From: JAWPMV01 sp039819665 | GTDB lineage: Bacteria; Bacteroidota; Bacteroidia; J057 | DNA length: 64,000 bases | Assembly: GCA_039819665.1 (NCBI GenBank) | Contig: JBCBRM010000006.1 | Span: 137,238-201,237 of the forward strand | Direction: 5' to 3' | Part shown: in pieces, positions 17,143 through 27,016 of the stretch | Position numbering within the stretch: position 1 is the first letter of the stretch | How the letters are laid out: every line of letters starts with the position of its first letter | Program-made: the position numbers and the translations under genes | The notes under the pieces: generated by a model | What the model was told of the DNA's origin: nothing | Database searches by the model: none | What the model saw: only the letters and a program-made list of their open reading frames with translations

Positions 17143-18837
17143 TTATTGGTACCCAGGATTTTGTGGATAACCGCCTTGTGTACGGTCAATTTGATCCTGT
17201 GGAATAGGTCTCAGGTTATGGAAATCCTGAATATTCGGTCCTCCTACCGGATTATGAGCGCGTACTCTTTCTACCAATTTTCCAGTTCGAGTCAGGTCCA
17301 TCCAACGATGTCCTTCCCCGATCAATTCACGCGCTCTTTCATCTAAAATAAAATCAATATCGATATCCCCAGAGGTAATCATCATAGCAGCTTCCTGTCC
17401 ATCATAAGCTCCTCTCTCACGGATCAAATTGATGTCATCTGCTGCACCCTGATTATTGCCTTGAAGGTGACGTGCTTCTGCTCTAAGCAGATATGCTTCT
17501 CCTAAACGCATGAATACAAAATCTCTTTGTCCTTGCGTTTTCTGGCGATCCGGACGGGTATCATCAATCCACTTATTCATGGATGGGAATACACGCAAGT
17601 GTGTTACACAGTCAAAGCAATAATCATTTCTTCTCGTATAAACTACATAGCGAGTATCAGCAATTCTTTCATCGTTCCACTCATCTTCTCTTTGTGGATG
17701 GATCATACGAAGAGCCGTATCACCCAGGGCATACTTGGGTTCCCCTTCGATTCCACGGCCGGCAGCTGCGTCAGCTGCAGTCCAGGTAGGAATCGTACCA
17801 GGATTGTTAGAAATCCATGCATGCTTGTAAGACTTGTCATAGCGAGCATCTACGTCAACATCCCAAAGTCCTAATAGGAAATCCGTTGGGCGGAAACGTT
17901 TCCAGGGACGACCATTGTTGATATCACGAGTCATACCAGGACGAACATCATACTCGAAAAGGAAATAAAGGTGTCCACGGTGTCCTTCAGGATCTAGTCC
18001 TTCATCAACCTGAGATTTGCTGTTCTGAATAGTCCAGATAATTTCTGAATTTTCCTCATTTCCAATCACCCATAAGTCCGCAAAATCATCCACAAGGGCA
18101 TATCCATAATTGTTGATAACATTACTCAAAAGTGCCTCAGCGGCGGCTGCATCTCCAGATGAATTGGTACGATGTGCTCTTCTGAGCAAGACTTTGGCTT
18201 TTAGGAATTCTGCAGCAGGTTTAATCGCGCGACCAAATTCACTATCAGAGTCAGGTAGATTAGCGATTGCAAAGTCAAGATCAGGGATAATCGCCTGATT
18301 ATATACTTCTTCGATATCAGTTCTATTTGCTTCAATTTCTACTCCTTCGGTCTCTTCCAAAGTAAGGTGAACATCTCCATAATGAGAAGTCAGCATGTAA
18401 TAGAACATGGCACGAAGGAAACGAACTTCAGCTATTCGCTGCGTTTTAAGTCCGGCATCTATATCCAGATTTTCTGAACGGTTAATGACAGCATTTGCCT
18501 GGTTTACCCCTCGATAAAAGTCTCTCCAGGTATCACGCACAAATCTCTGCTGAGGATTTAAGCCTCCATCATAACGGTTCAATACTTTGTGCCCCCCATC
18601 TGCACCTTCGGTATAGGTATCTGTACCAAAAACCGACATGGTAAATCCACGCTCAGGGCCAAAGAATCTTTTGTTCCACCAATAGGTAGCTTTTACGGCA
18701 TCTTCAAATCCAGCAGCTGTTGTATAGTAAGAAGAAGCTGAAACATCAGACACCAATTCTTCAGTCAGGAAGTCCTGACAAGACTGGCTTCCCATAGCCA
18801 GCACAAAAAATAGGATGATATATAATTTATTTTTCAT
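17143..18837 (-). CDS. susD-like: SusD/RagB-type outer-membrane nutrient-binding lipoprotein
   Basis: 564 residues. Signal sequence ends at Cys20 (GSQSC), predicting lipidation at the outer membrane. Typical SusD features include an N-terminal DFLTEELVSDVSASSYYTTAAGFEDAVKATYW, the RFLRAMFYYML helix, the C-terminal FMRLGEAYLLRAEARHL and a late DERARELIGEGHRWMDLTRTGKL. It binds glycan pieces at the cell surface and forms the lid of the SusC porin. It starts 11 nt after the susC stop, so the two form one transcript. Ligand unknown; the neighbouring GH88 gene suggests an unsaturated-uronate-capped glycan. Confidence 0.97.
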   Translation of the reverse strand: MKNKLYIILFFVLAMGSQSCQDFLTEELVSDVSASSYYTTAAGFEDAVKATYWWNKRFFGPERGFTMSVFGTDTYTEGADGGHKVLNRYDGGLNPQQRFVRDTWRDFYRGVNQANAVINRSENLDIDAGLKTQRIAEVRFLRAMFYYMLTSHYGDVHLTLEETEGVEIEANRTDIEEVYNQAIIPDLDFAIANLPDSDSEFGRAIKPAAEFLKAKVLLRRAHRTNSSGDAAAAEALLSNVINNYGYALVDDFADLWVIGNEENSEIIWTIQNSKSQVDEGLDPEGHRGHLYFLFEYDVRPGMTRDINNGRPWKRFRPTDFLLGLWDVDVDARYDKSYKHAWISNNPGTIPTWTAADAAAGRGIEGEPKYALGDTALRMIHPQREDEWNDERIADTRYVVYTRRNDYCFDCVTHLRVFPSMNKWIDDTRPDRQKTQGQRDFVFMRLGEAYLLRAEARHLQGNNQGAADDINLIRERGAYDGQEAAMMITSGDIDIDFILDERARELIGEGHRWMDLTRTGKLVERVRAHNPVGGPNIQDFHNLRPIPQDQIDRTQGGYPQNPGYQ

Positions 18838-18848
18838 TTCAGTAAGTA

Positions 18849-21800
18849 TTAAAAGTCAATTTTAAGACCGGCTAAGATCAAACGAGTACTTGGAGTTGTA
18901 CCAGCACCTAGAGATGGATTACTACCTGTGTTTGGATTATCTACCTCAGGATCGAAGGTATCGAAATTGGTAATAAACCAAAGGTTCTGACCAGATACAT
19001 AAATTCTCAAACCACTCATAGATAGCTTTTCGGTTACAGCTGTAGGGAAGGTATATCCAAGAGTTACATTTCTCAGTTTCACATAAGATCCATCAAAATA
19101 TCCCATAGTGGTGTTATTTCTAGGTCTTTCCTGGTTTTGATTAGGTCTTGGATACGTTCCAGATTGGTTATCGATTGTCCAATAATCAACATTCAGGTTA
19201 TTGTAACGAGCAAAGAGAGAGTTGTTACCTACGTGGAAGTTAGAATAGATCGTTTGTCCCTGACGATAGAAGAAGAAGGCACTCAGATCAAATCCTTTAT
19301 AATTGAAGTTGGTAGTAATACCCCCCAAGAAGTCCGGCACATCCGTACCGATGATCTTACGGTCAGCAGCTGTAATGATTCCATCTCCATCAATATCTTC
19401 CAATTTAATTTCACCCGGAAGTTTTTGCTCTGCAGAAGCAGCTAGATCAGCTTCAGCAGTACCATAGATACCTATGTTGTTGTAGTCAAACCAAACACGG
19501 ATAGGCTCACCTATAAACCACCTGTTACCTATGTCATCCGTAGGATTTCCGTCTGCATCTGTAAGGGCCAATTCAGTAATTTCTTCTCTATATCCAGAGA
19601 TATTCCAATCAATAGACCAGCTAAAGTCTCGCGTTTCTACAATCGCAGCGGTAAGGGCAAATTCCAGCCCCGTAGAGCGAGTAGAACCAACGTTTTGCAA
19701 AATGCTGCTATAACCAGAAGTTGGAGGTAGGTTACGGGCTAGAAGGATATCCTCAGTATTTGTTCTGTACCAGTCCAAAGATCCTCTGAATCTACCATTC
19801 ATAAAGTCATAGTCCAGGCCTATGTCAACAGTTTTTGAAACCTCCCAGTCCAAATCCGGGTTAGGAATTTCGTTAAGACCAAATCCGAAAGCATTTGCTC
19901 CACCGAAAGAATAAACGGTACGAGCCAGACGTCCAGCCGTCTGGTAAGGTGCAACAGAAGTATTACCAACCTCACCATAAGACGCTCTCAGTTTGAGGGA
20001 GCTAAGTGCATCAACTCCACTAAAGAGATCATCCCCGATTTGCCATCCTACAGATAGCCCCGGGAAGTAACGCCACTTATCACCGGAAAGTCTCGAAGAT
20101 CCGTCCGCTCTCAGAGTTGCTTGGATATTATACTTTCCAGCGATGTCATAGTTTACACGTCCCATGAAAGAGGCTAGTGACCATTCTGTTAAATCAGAAG
20201 CAATATTACCTTTTACAGCACCTGTTCCCAGATTGTAGAACAACTGAGACTCATACGGCAGATTCGCTACTGAAGAATAATGATCTTCTGCACGGAAGGT
20301 CTGAATACTTTGCAGGAAGGTAACTCCCAATACGCTATTACCGATATCTCTTTTATAATTGAAGAGGTTTTCAAGGGTAAACCCTACATCCATATTATTT
20401 TCAATCTCAGCATCTGCAGGACCACCACGATTGTCATTGGTTAAGCTACCTCTAAATTCTCCTCTTTGGCGGAAGCGAATATCCGGTCCAAAGGTAGAAG
20501 TAAAGGTAAAGCCATCAAATGGAGTTACCTGCAGGTAAACAGGAGAGAAGATACGAGTCGCTTTCCTTTCATCTACATATGCATTGGGGAGAATTTCATT
20601 TAAAGGATTGGTACGGATACCATCATTTGTGGGTAGGAAACGAGGAGTAGTTCCATCTTCCTGATAAACGATAGCTAAGGGTACATTACCCAAGGCTTCT
20701 CCCATTACTGCACTTGATCCAAAGTTTTGGGTAGAGTTTGAAACAGTAAAAGATACCCCAGCTTTAAATATATCATTGATCTTATGATCAAGGTTCAAAC
20801 GACCCGTTACCCTTTCGTAGTCCATTCCATCGATGATACCATCTTCATTGAAATAACCTACAGAAAGATTGAACTGGGTAGTTGCAGATCCTCCTCTAAC
20901 ACCGATTTGGTGGTTGGTTTGCCATCCGTCTTCCAATACAAGGTCTTGCCAATCCACATCTACTCCTGCAGCACGTGCCTCTTCATGGATCACGTCAAAA
21001 ATCTCATTATCTGGAGGGATTTGACCATCAAAGCCATTTCTGAATGCTTCTCTTCTCATGGCGGACCATTGATCAGCATTCATCATGTCAATATTTGTAA
21101 TGGCTTCTGTCATACCTACATATCCATCATAAGAGACCGTGGTTTTACCGACATATCCTCTTTTCGTCGTGATGATAACAACACCATTTGCACCCCTTGA
21201 ACCATAGATTGCAGTTGCAGCAGCATCTTTCAACACCTCCATAGATTCGATATCCTGAGGGTTAATATCAACAATGGCAAAAGTTCCACTGGTCTGTGGA
21301 ATTCCGTCAATAACAAAAAGTGGGTCATTGGAAGCAGAAATTGATCTACGTCCTCTAATTCTAATCGTAGGAGCCTGCCCAGGACGACCGCCCGCACTTT
21401 GAATATCTACACCTGCCACCTGTCCTTGCATAGATTGGACACTGGAAGCAACGGGTATTTTACCAATTTTTTCTCCATCTATAGTTGAAATTGCACCTGT
21501 TACGTCTCGCTTTTTCTGGGTTCCATAACCTACCACCACGACTTCGTCAAGTAGGCTGATGTCTTCCTTCATAGTGATAGTAAAGTTGCTATTTGTTCCA
21601 ACTGTGATCTCCTGTCGTTCATAACCTACGTAAGAGATAATTAAGACAGCATCATTGCCAGGTACTTCCAGGCGAAAACTTCCATCAGCATTTGAGAGGG
21701 TACCGACTGTGGTCCCTTGAACTGCAACTGATGCGCCTTGTAATCCATTCCCAGCTTCATCGCTGATCGTACCATTAACGGTTCTTGATTGGGCATGAAC

Positions 21801-21887
21801 CGTATATCCGGCACACATGAAAAATGCCAAGGTGCAAAGCATCATAAGGCTTTTCCATATGGATCTTGGCTTAAATAAGTACTTCAT
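18849..21887 (-). CDS. susC-like: SusC/RagA-type TonB-linked outer-membrane receptor
   Basis: 1012 residues. After a signal sequence (about 1-32) comes a carboxypeptidase-D-like regulatory domain (RTVNGTISDEAGNGLQGASVAVQGT), a TonB-box region EVVVVGYGTQKKRDVTGAIS, a plug domain (VQSMQGQVAGVDIQSAGGRPGQ, IRIRGRRSISASNDPLFVIDG, ASAIYGSRGANGVVIITTK-like) and a long beta-barrel ending in aromatic/hydrophobic residues (LILAGLKIDF). No STN domain precedes the plug, so anti-sigma signalling through this receptor is not expected. It imports oligosaccharides together with the adjacent SusD. The leader reads TTAACTACT directly before the ATG. A structured upstream region and a palindrome near lacI may regulate it. 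Confidence 0.97.
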   Translation of the reverse strand: MKYLFKPRSIWKSLMMLCTLAFFMCAGYTVHAQSRTVNGTISDEAGNGLQGASVAVQGTTVGTLSNADGSFRLEVPGNDAVLIISYVGYERQEITVGTNSNFTITMKEDISLLDEVVVVGYGTQKKRDVTGAISTIDGEKIGKIPVASSVQSMQGQVAGVDIQSAGGRPGQAPTIRIRGRRSISASNDPLFVIDGIPQTSGTFAIVDINPQDIESMEVLKDAAATAIYGSRGANGVVIITTKRGYVGKTTVSYDGYVGMTEAITNIDMMNADQWSAMRREAFRNGFDGQIPPDNEIFDVIHEEARAAGVDVDWQDLVLEDGWQTNHQIGVRGGSATTQFNLSVGYFNEDGIIDGMDYERVTGRLNLDHKINDIFKAGVSFTVSNSTQNFGSSAVMGEALGNVPLAIVYQEDGTTPRFLPTNDGIRTNPLNEILPNAYVDERKATRIFSPVYLQVTPFDGFTFTSTFGPDIRFRQRGEFRGSLTNDNRGGPADAEIENNMDVGFTLENLFNYKRDIGNSVLGVTFLQSIQTFRAEDHYSSVANLPYESQLFYNLGTGAVKGNIASDLTEWSLASFMGRVNYDIAGKYNIQATLRADGSSRLSGDKWRYFPGLSVGWQIGDDLFSGVDALSSLKLRASYGEVGNTSVAPYQTAGRLARTVYSFGGANAFGFGLNEIPNPDLDWEVSKTVDIGLDYDFMNGRFRGSLDWYRTNTEDILLARNLPPTSGYSSILQNVGSTRSTGLEFALTAAIVETRDFSWSIDWNISGYREEITELALTDADGNPTDDIGNRWFIGEPIRVWFDYNNIGIYGTAEADLAASAEQKLPGEIKLEDIDGDGIITAADRKIIGTDVPDFLGGITTNFNYKGFDLSAFFFYRQGQTIYSNFHVGNNSLFARYNNLNVDYWTIDNQSGTYPRPNQNQERPRNNTTMGYFDGSYVKLRNVTLGYTFPTAVTEKLSMSGLRIYVSGQNLWFITNFDTFDPEVDNPNTGSNPSLGAGTTPSTRLILAGLKIDF

Positions 21888-22375
21888 AGTAGTTAATAAT
21901 TAGATATTGAGAATTATATCCGAGTCCTTTTTAATTGGACGCAAAATTTCCAAAGCATAAGCCACATGCCTAAGTCAGCCTTTATGAGGCTTGACGAAGC
22001 ATATATTTAATTTGGAGTTCCCGGAATTATGCTGCCTGGAAGTCTATGCCTGTCCGAAACGACAGACGCGACCTAGTAGAGGCAGCCCGAGTGAATAGGT
22101 AAAGAAATCCAGTGGATTGTAGTAGTAGTACGTTCCATAGCTTGATCCCGTTTTAGTTATAGTTTGTAGCATGTATTGAAAAATAGCAAGTAATATAAGT
22201 CTTGTGTTCTGGCACGTTGAAGTATGAATCCGACTATTCATACCCCGGGGTCGTGTATCGGACTTGTGCTCATCCTTTCAAGTAGTAGTTAGTCTAAAAG
22301 GAATCAGTCCGTTTTCCTATATTTCTTATGTTTTCAAGCCCCTAATATTCAGGAGTAAAAACATCCTTAATCTTT
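21888..22375. promoter_or_regulatory. structured intergenic region upstream of susC
   Basis: Part of the 566-bp gap between divergent susC and lacI. No coding frame is convincing. Inverted repeats are dense: GCTGCCT 22031-22037 with AGGCAGC 22080-22086 enclosing CTGTC 22050-22054 with GACAG 22061-22065; GTATGAAT 22222-22229 with ATTCATAC 22236-22243; and the palindrome CCCCGGGG 22243-22250. It probably contains the susC promoter and a long structured 5' leader, but no clear -7/-33 pair was found on the minus strand. Confidence 0.5.
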
Positions 22376-22391
22376 TCGTTAACGTTAACGA
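22376..22391. promoter_or_regulatory. 16-bp perfect palindrome, candidate LacI-family operator
   Basis: TCGTTAACGTTAACGA is fully self-complementary with a central CG step, the symmetry expected of LacI-family operators. It ends 62 bp upstream of the lacI start and is the only such site seen in the window. Autoregulation of lacI and control of the divergent susCD and downstream GH88 operon are inferred from position. Confidence 0.65.
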
Positions 22392-22453
22392 TTAATAAGA
22401 TAAAGAATATTTTTATTTAATTTACTTTTTTTCAGAAATTTTAATTCTTCGAT

Positions 22454-23536
22454 TTGAAAAACGAAAATAGCCCCGGAATCAAAGAGATCGCCAAACTCGC
22501 AGGTGTATCTATAGGGACTATTGATCGGGTTCTACATAACAGGCCAGGTGTATCTGCAAAGACTAAAGAAAAAGTTCTTGAAATCATCCAACAAACCGGC
22601 TACAAAAAAAATATTCTGGCAAGTAGGTTAAAGTTGGCAGCTACCCGTAAAATACAAATCGCATGTCTGATTCCAGAAATAAAGGACAAGTCAAGCTACT
22701 GGAAACTACCACAATATGGGATAAATAAAGCAGTTGCTGAGCTTAAGGAACAAGGCATATCTATTAGCTATTATTATTTCAATTCTTTTGATCCTCGTAG
22801 TTTTGAAGAACAATCCAATGAGATTTTAAAAAAGGATTTTGACGCAATTATTAGTGTACCTTTTTTCAAAACCGAGAGCAATCAGTTTTTACAAAAATTA
22901 GAAGAATCAGAGATAGCCGTAGTCTTTTTGGATAGTAGACAGGAATTAAACTTTAAAGCAAATTATATAAACCAGGATTCCTTTAAAGCTGGCCAGGTAG
23001 CAGGAAGGTTATTGGAAGGCTTGCTAAAAGAGAATGGATTGTATTTCGTGATCAACATTATAAATGAAAGAGGAATTCAGGTGAATAATCTGCAAAGGGA
23101 ACAAGGTTTTAGGGCGTATTTTCAATCTAAGTCAAATCCCGGTAAGGACGAAATTTACACCATAAATCTTCCTTTTGATGATCACCTCGATTTGCAGGAA
23201 ATAATCCCCAAAGTTATTGAACGCCAGGGACCCAAAGGAATTTTTGTTACCAATGCCCGCTCCTTCAGATTGTTGGATTTGCTAAAAGAATACGAGGATA
23301 CAGAACTTTTTTTGGTAGGCTTTGACTTAAACGAACAGAATCTGGCTTACCTCAAAAATGGAAAGATCCAATTTCTCATAAATCAAAAACCGGAATACCA
23401 GGGTTATGCTGCAGTTAAGGGACTATATAAATACCTGACCTCGCAGGATCAAACGGAATTAAACATTGACATCCCAGTAGATATTATTGTAAAAGAAAAT
23501 GCTGAATTTTATATGAATGGTCACATGACTCCTTAA
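22454..23536 (+). CDS. LacI-family transcriptional regulator
   Basis: 360 residues beginning at a TTG codon. No in-frame ATG lies between the upstream stop at 22442 and the DNA-binding domain, so TTG is the best start. The N-terminal helix-turn-helix is IKEIAKLAGVSIGTIDRVLHNRPGVSAKTKEKV (about 9-41). A periplasmic-binding-protein-like effector domain follows, starting with KIQIACLIPE and including GQVAGRLLEGLL and FLVGFDLNEQNL. It probably senses a sugar or sugar acid released by the locus and controls susCD and the GH88 operon. The 16-bp palindrome at 22376-22391 is its likely operator. Confidence 0.93.
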   Translation: MKNENSPGIKEIAKLAGVSIGTIDRVLHNRPGVSAKTKEKVLEIIQQTGYKKNILASRLKLAATRKIQIACLIPEIKDKSSYWKLPQYGINKAVAELKEQGISISYYYFNSFDPRSFEEQSNEILKKDFDAIISVPFFKTESNQFLQKLEESEIAVVFLDSRQELNFKANYINQDSFKAGQVAGRLLEGLLKENGLYFVINIINERGIQVNNLQREQGFRAYFQSKSNPGKDEIYTINLPFDDHLDLQEIIPKVIERQGPKGIFVTNARSFRLLDLLKEYEDTELFLVGFDLNEQNLAYLKNGKIQFLINQKPEYQGYAAVKGLYKYLTSQDQTELNIDIPVDIIVKENAEFYMNGHMTP

Positions 23537-23635
23537 TGAAATCAGAAGCCAAACCATATGCAGTTTTCTCTATTAGAAATAGCCAATTTCATCTACTAAA
23601 TTAAGCACTCATAAAAGACATAAGCCCTATAATAA

Positions 23636-25018
23636 ATGAAAATAAATACTACGCTACATCCCAAAGACCTTCTTTCTGATATAGAGAAATGTTGGGATAT
23701 CTCAGGAGAAAAAATTCGAAGGATCGAAGCAGATTATGATGCAAATAAAGGAGCTCCGGTCTTTACCATGGCAGGAAAGTACAGTTCCAGGGGCTGGACC
23801 GAGTGGACCCAGGGCTTTCAATATGGATCAGCCATTTTACAATTTGATGCCCAAGGCGATGAGTCCTTCCTCGAATATGGCAGGAAAGCAACCGTCGATA
23901 AAATGGCCCCTCATGTGGGTCATTTTGGCGTACATGATCATGGCTTCAATAATGTTAGCACCTATGGCAATCTGCTCCGCCTGATGAAAGAAGGCAAAAT
24001 CCCCCCAAATGATTGGGAAATGCATTTTTACGAATTGGCCCTCAAATTGTCAGGATCGGTACAGGCAAAGAGATGGACGAAAATCGGTCAAAACAAGGGA
24101 TACATCTACTCTTTCAATGGCCCCCATAGCCTTTTTGTAGATACCATTCGCTCGGTACGGGCTTTGGTTGTCAGCCACTCATTGGGATTTGCTATTTCAG
24201 ATGAGCATGATATCCGAATAAATTTGCTGGATCGCGCTATTCAGCATGCCATTGCAACTGCTGATTATTCAATCTACTATGGTGAAGGCAGGGATTCTTT
24301 TGATGTCTGGGGAAGAGCAGCCCATGAAAGTGTTTTCAATACTAATGACGGAAACTTCCGTTGCCCCAATTCTCAACAAGGCTATACAGGATTCAGTACC
24401 TGGACAAGAGGTTTGGCCTGGGCCATGGCCGGTTTCCCCGAACAACTAGAATATCTACAGACAAGGTCAGATGAAGAACTGGAGTCCTATGGAGGAAGGG
24501 AAAAAATTCAATCTATCTACCTGAAAGCAGCAAGAGCCACCTGCGATTTCTTCATAGATAATACCCCAACTGACGGAATTCCATATTGGGATACAGGCGC
24601 ACCAAACCTCCATAAAATGGGAGATTACCTAAACCGTCCTAGTGATCCTTTTAATGAGCATGAACCCATAGACAGTTCGGCAGCAGCAATAGGAGCTCAG
24701 GGTTTATTGAGATTAGGGAAATTTCTGCAAACATCAGATAAAGAAGCTTCAGAAAAATATTGGCAAGCGGGATTGACGGTCAGTAAAAGTCTATTCTCAG
24801 AACCTTACCTAAGTTTGGATCCTGAGCATCATGGCTTGCTCCTTCACAGCATTTACCATCATCCTAATGGATGGGATTATATCCCGGATGGTCATAAGAT
24901 TCCTCATGGAGAATCCTGTATGTGGGGGGATTATCACTTACGAGAATTGGCCCTATACCTACAAAGGATTATTAAGAATGAGCCCTATTATACCTTTTTC
25001 CGCTGTATCCAAGATTAA
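23636..25018 (+). CDS. GH88 family unsaturated glucuronyl hydrolase
   Basis: 460 residues with the alpha/alpha-barrel signatures of glycoside hydrolase family 88. VHDHGFNN places an Asp at 101, and FVDTIRSVRAL places an Asp at 169, matching the two acidic positions used in the hydration-type mechanism. Later stretches are YTGFSTWTRGLAWAMAGFPE and EPIDSSAAAIGAQGLLRLGKF. It removes a 4,5-unsaturated uronic acid from the non-reducing end of oligosaccharides left by polysaccharide lyases. No signal peptide is obvious, so it is probably cytoplasmic. No lyase gene lies in the window. First enzyme of a plus-strand operon following lacI by 99 nt. Confidence 0.9.
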   Translation: MKINTTLHPKDLLSDIEKCWDISGEKIRRIEADYDANKGAPVFTMAGKYSSRGWTEWTQGFQYGSAILQFDAQGDESFLEYGRKATVDKMAPHVGHFGVHDHGFNNVSTYGNLLRLMKEGKIPPNDWEMHFYELALKLSGSVQAKRWTKIGQNKGYIYSFNGPHSLFVDTIRSVRALVVSHSLGFAISDEHDIRINLLDRAIQHAIATADYSIYYGEGRDSFDVWGRAAHESVFNTNDGNFRCPNSQQGYTGFSTWTRGLAWAMAGFPEQLEYLQTRSDEELESYGGREKIQSIYLKAARATCDFFIDNTPTDGIPYWDTGAPNLHKMGDYLNRPSDPFNEHEPIDSSAAAIGAQGLLRLGKFLQTSDKEASEKYWQAGLTVSKSLFSEPYLSLDPEHHGLLLHSIYHHPNGWDYIPDGHKIPHGESCMWGDYHLRELALYLQRIIKNEPYYTFFRCIQD

Positions 25019-25023
25019 GATCC

Positions 25024-25848
25024 ATGCAAAGTCCTGATCCTCAAAAACTCTGTGTTCATACCATTACCACTAAACCCTGGCCTCTTGAAGAGGCCCTGGA
25101 CCAGTACGCTTCTCATGGAATAAATGGAATAAGCGTTTGGCAAAATGCCATAGAAAAAATGGGAGCAAAAAAAGCAGGGGAATTATTGAGCACTTACAAG
25201 ATAGAGGTTGTTTCCTATGTAAGAGGTGGCTTTTTCCCTTCCAGCAGCAAAAAAAAGCGAGAAGAAGCTCTGAGCTATAATAAGCAAATGATTGAGGAAG
25301 CTGCTGCAATAGGAGCCCCTTTACTAGTCCTGGTATGTGGTGCTGAACCTCAACAAAGCCTCAAAGAATCTCGTGCCCAAATCGAAGCCGGAATCGAAAT
25401 ACTGCTTCCTTTCGCCCGAGCACATAAGGTAAAACTGGGAATAGAGCCACTTCATCCCATGTATGCCGATACCCGCTCAGCCATCAATACCCTAAAACAG
25501 GGGAATGATATGGCTGAAAGATTAGATGACGAATATGTGGGTGTTGTGGTAGATGTCTATCATCTTTGGTGGGAGGAGAATCTTAGAACTGAAATATTGA
25601 GGGCAGGAGAAAAAGAAAACTTATTGGCCTATCACATTTGCGACTGGAAGTATCCCCCGGAAGATATGCTAAATGACCGGGGACTCATGGGAGATGGCTG
25701 TATTCCCCTACCCAAAATAAGAAGCTGGGTAGAAGAAGCGGGCTTTACAGGTTTTCACGAAGTAGAGGTTTTTAGCCATGCCTATTGGGCCATGAATCAA
25801 GAAGAATATCTCAAAAAAATTATACATAAATACCAAACTAAATCCTGA
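25024..25848 (+). CDS. sugar phosphate isomerase/epimerase-like TIM-barrel protein
   Basis: 274 residues of the xylose-isomerase-like TIM-barrel superfamily (AP endonuclease family 2 fold), which includes IolE, hydroxypyruvate isomerase and 3-keto-glycoside lyases. Metal-ligand candidates are Glu in LGIEPLHP, Asp in VVVDVYHLWW, His in AYHICDW and Glu in FHEVEVFS. No signal peptide. It begins 5 nt after GH88 and is followed by a Gfo/Idh gene after 16 nt, a pairing often seen in sugar oxidation-isomerisation or 3-keto-glycoside pathways. The exact reaction cannot be decided from sequence. Confidence 0.85.
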   Translation: MQSPDPQKLCVHTITTKPWPLEEALDQYASHGINGISVWQNAIEKMGAKKAGELLSTYKIEVVSYVRGGFFPSSSKKKREEALSYNKQMIEEAAAIGAPLLVLVCGAEPQQSLKESRAQIEAGIEILLPFARAHKVKLGIEPLHPMYADTRSAINTLKQGNDMAERLDDEYVGVVVDVYHLWWEENLRTEILRAGEKENLLAYHICDWKYPPEDMLNDRGLMGDGCIPLPKIRSWVEEAGFTGFHEVEVFSHAYWAMNQEEYLKKIIHKYQTKS

Positions 25849-25864
25849 ATATCAGCAAATAAAT

Positions 25865-27016
25865 ATGAAAGTACACGAACTAGGGATCATCATGAATGGA
25901 GTTACGGGCCGCATGGGAACCAATCAGCATTTACTCAGGTCCATCGTAGCTATCCGTGAGCAAGGAGGAGTAAAATTAAATGCCAATGAATGCATTATGC
26001 CCTACCCTATCCTGGTCGGCAGAAACGAAAATAAACTCAAGCATCTTTGCGAAATCTCTGGAGTAAATTCATGGAGTACCGACCTTGATGCAGTCCTGCA
26101 AGAAGATGCTTATCAGATTTATTTTGATGCACAAATTACCGGAAGAAGGTTTGCAGCTGTAAAGAAGGCCATAGAAGCTGGTAAACATATATATTGTGAG
26201 AAGCCATCAGGAGCTAGTCTGGAAGAAGGATTGGAACTGTATCGGCTCGCTGAAGCAAAAGGGGTGAAGCATGGTGTCGTTCAGGATAAACTCTGGTTGC
26301 CGGGTTTACTAAAGATCCAACGACTCATTCAAAGTGGATTTTTCGGTCGGATCATGTCCATACGGGGAGAATTTGGCTATTGGGTATTTGAAGGGGATAG
26401 TATTCCCGCCAATCGTCCCTCCTGGAACTATCGGAAAGAAGACGATGGTGGAATCATTGTAGATATGCTTTGTCACTGGCGATATGTTTTAGACAATATA
26501 TTTGGCAAGGTAAAGGCTGTATCCTGTATGGGAGCTACTCATATTCCTGAGCGAGTAGACGAAAACGGAAAAACCTACAAGGCCACAGCAGATGATGCAG
26601 CCTACGCAACTTTCGAACTCGAAGGAGGTATCATTGCACACTTCAATTCTTCCTGGACCGTTCGCGTGAGAAGGGACGACCTCTTGACCTTGCAAGTAGA
26701 CGGCACCAAAGGATCTGCTGTAGCTGGCCTTAGAGAGTGTTATATCCAGCATTATGGGAATACACCAAAACCTGTTTGGAATCCCGATGTACCTCAACCC
26801 ATCAATTTCTATGAGGATTGGAGTAAAGTTCCCCAGCAGGAACCTTATGATAATGCATTCAAAGTTCAATGGGAGAAATTCCTCAAGTACGTACACCAGG
26901 GAGGCAGCTTCCCCAATGATCTGCTTGAAGGTGCCAAGGGCATTCAATTGGCTGAGAAAGGTATCGAAAGCTGGGAAAAGAGAGCCTGGATAGACCTTGA
27001 AGACTTAGAGGTATGA
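25865..27016 (+). CDS. Gfo/Idh/MocA family oxidoreductase (cytoplasmic)
   Basis: 383 residues. The N-terminal nucleotide-binding loop is the unusual GVTGRMGTNQH instead of GxGxxG. The family motif is HIYCEKPSGAS, and the C-terminal part has GGIIVDMLCHWRYVLDN, where the Cys-His-Trp tract sits at the usual catalytic His position. No signal peptide. It overlaps the next SDR gene by 4 nt (27013-27016), showing translational coupling. It probably oxidises or reduces a sugar or sugar acid processed by the neighbouring isomerase. Substrate unknown. Confidence 0.87.
   Translation: MKVHELGIIMNGVTGRMGTNQHLLRSIVAIREQGGVKLNANECIMPYPILVGRNENKLKHLCEISGVNSWSTDLDAVLQEDAYQIYFDAQITGRRFAAVKKAIEAGKHIYCEKPSGASLEEGLELYRLAEAKGVKHGVVQDKLWLPGLLKIQRLIQSGFFGRIMSIRGEFGYWVFEGDSIPANRPSWNYRKEDDGGIIVDMLCHWRYVLDNIFGKVKAVSCMGATHIPERVDENGKTYKATADDAAYATFELEGGIIAHFNSSWTVRVRRDDLLTLQVDGTKGSAVAGLRECYIQHYGNTPKPVWNPDVPQPINFYEDWSKVPQQEPYDNAFKVQWEKFLKYVHQGGSFPNDLLEGAKGIQLAEKGIESWEKRAWIDLEDLEV

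Noticed and set aside
26489..26947. 152-residue minus-strand frame
   Set aside because: Antisense to the Gfo/Idh gene and without recognisable motifs.
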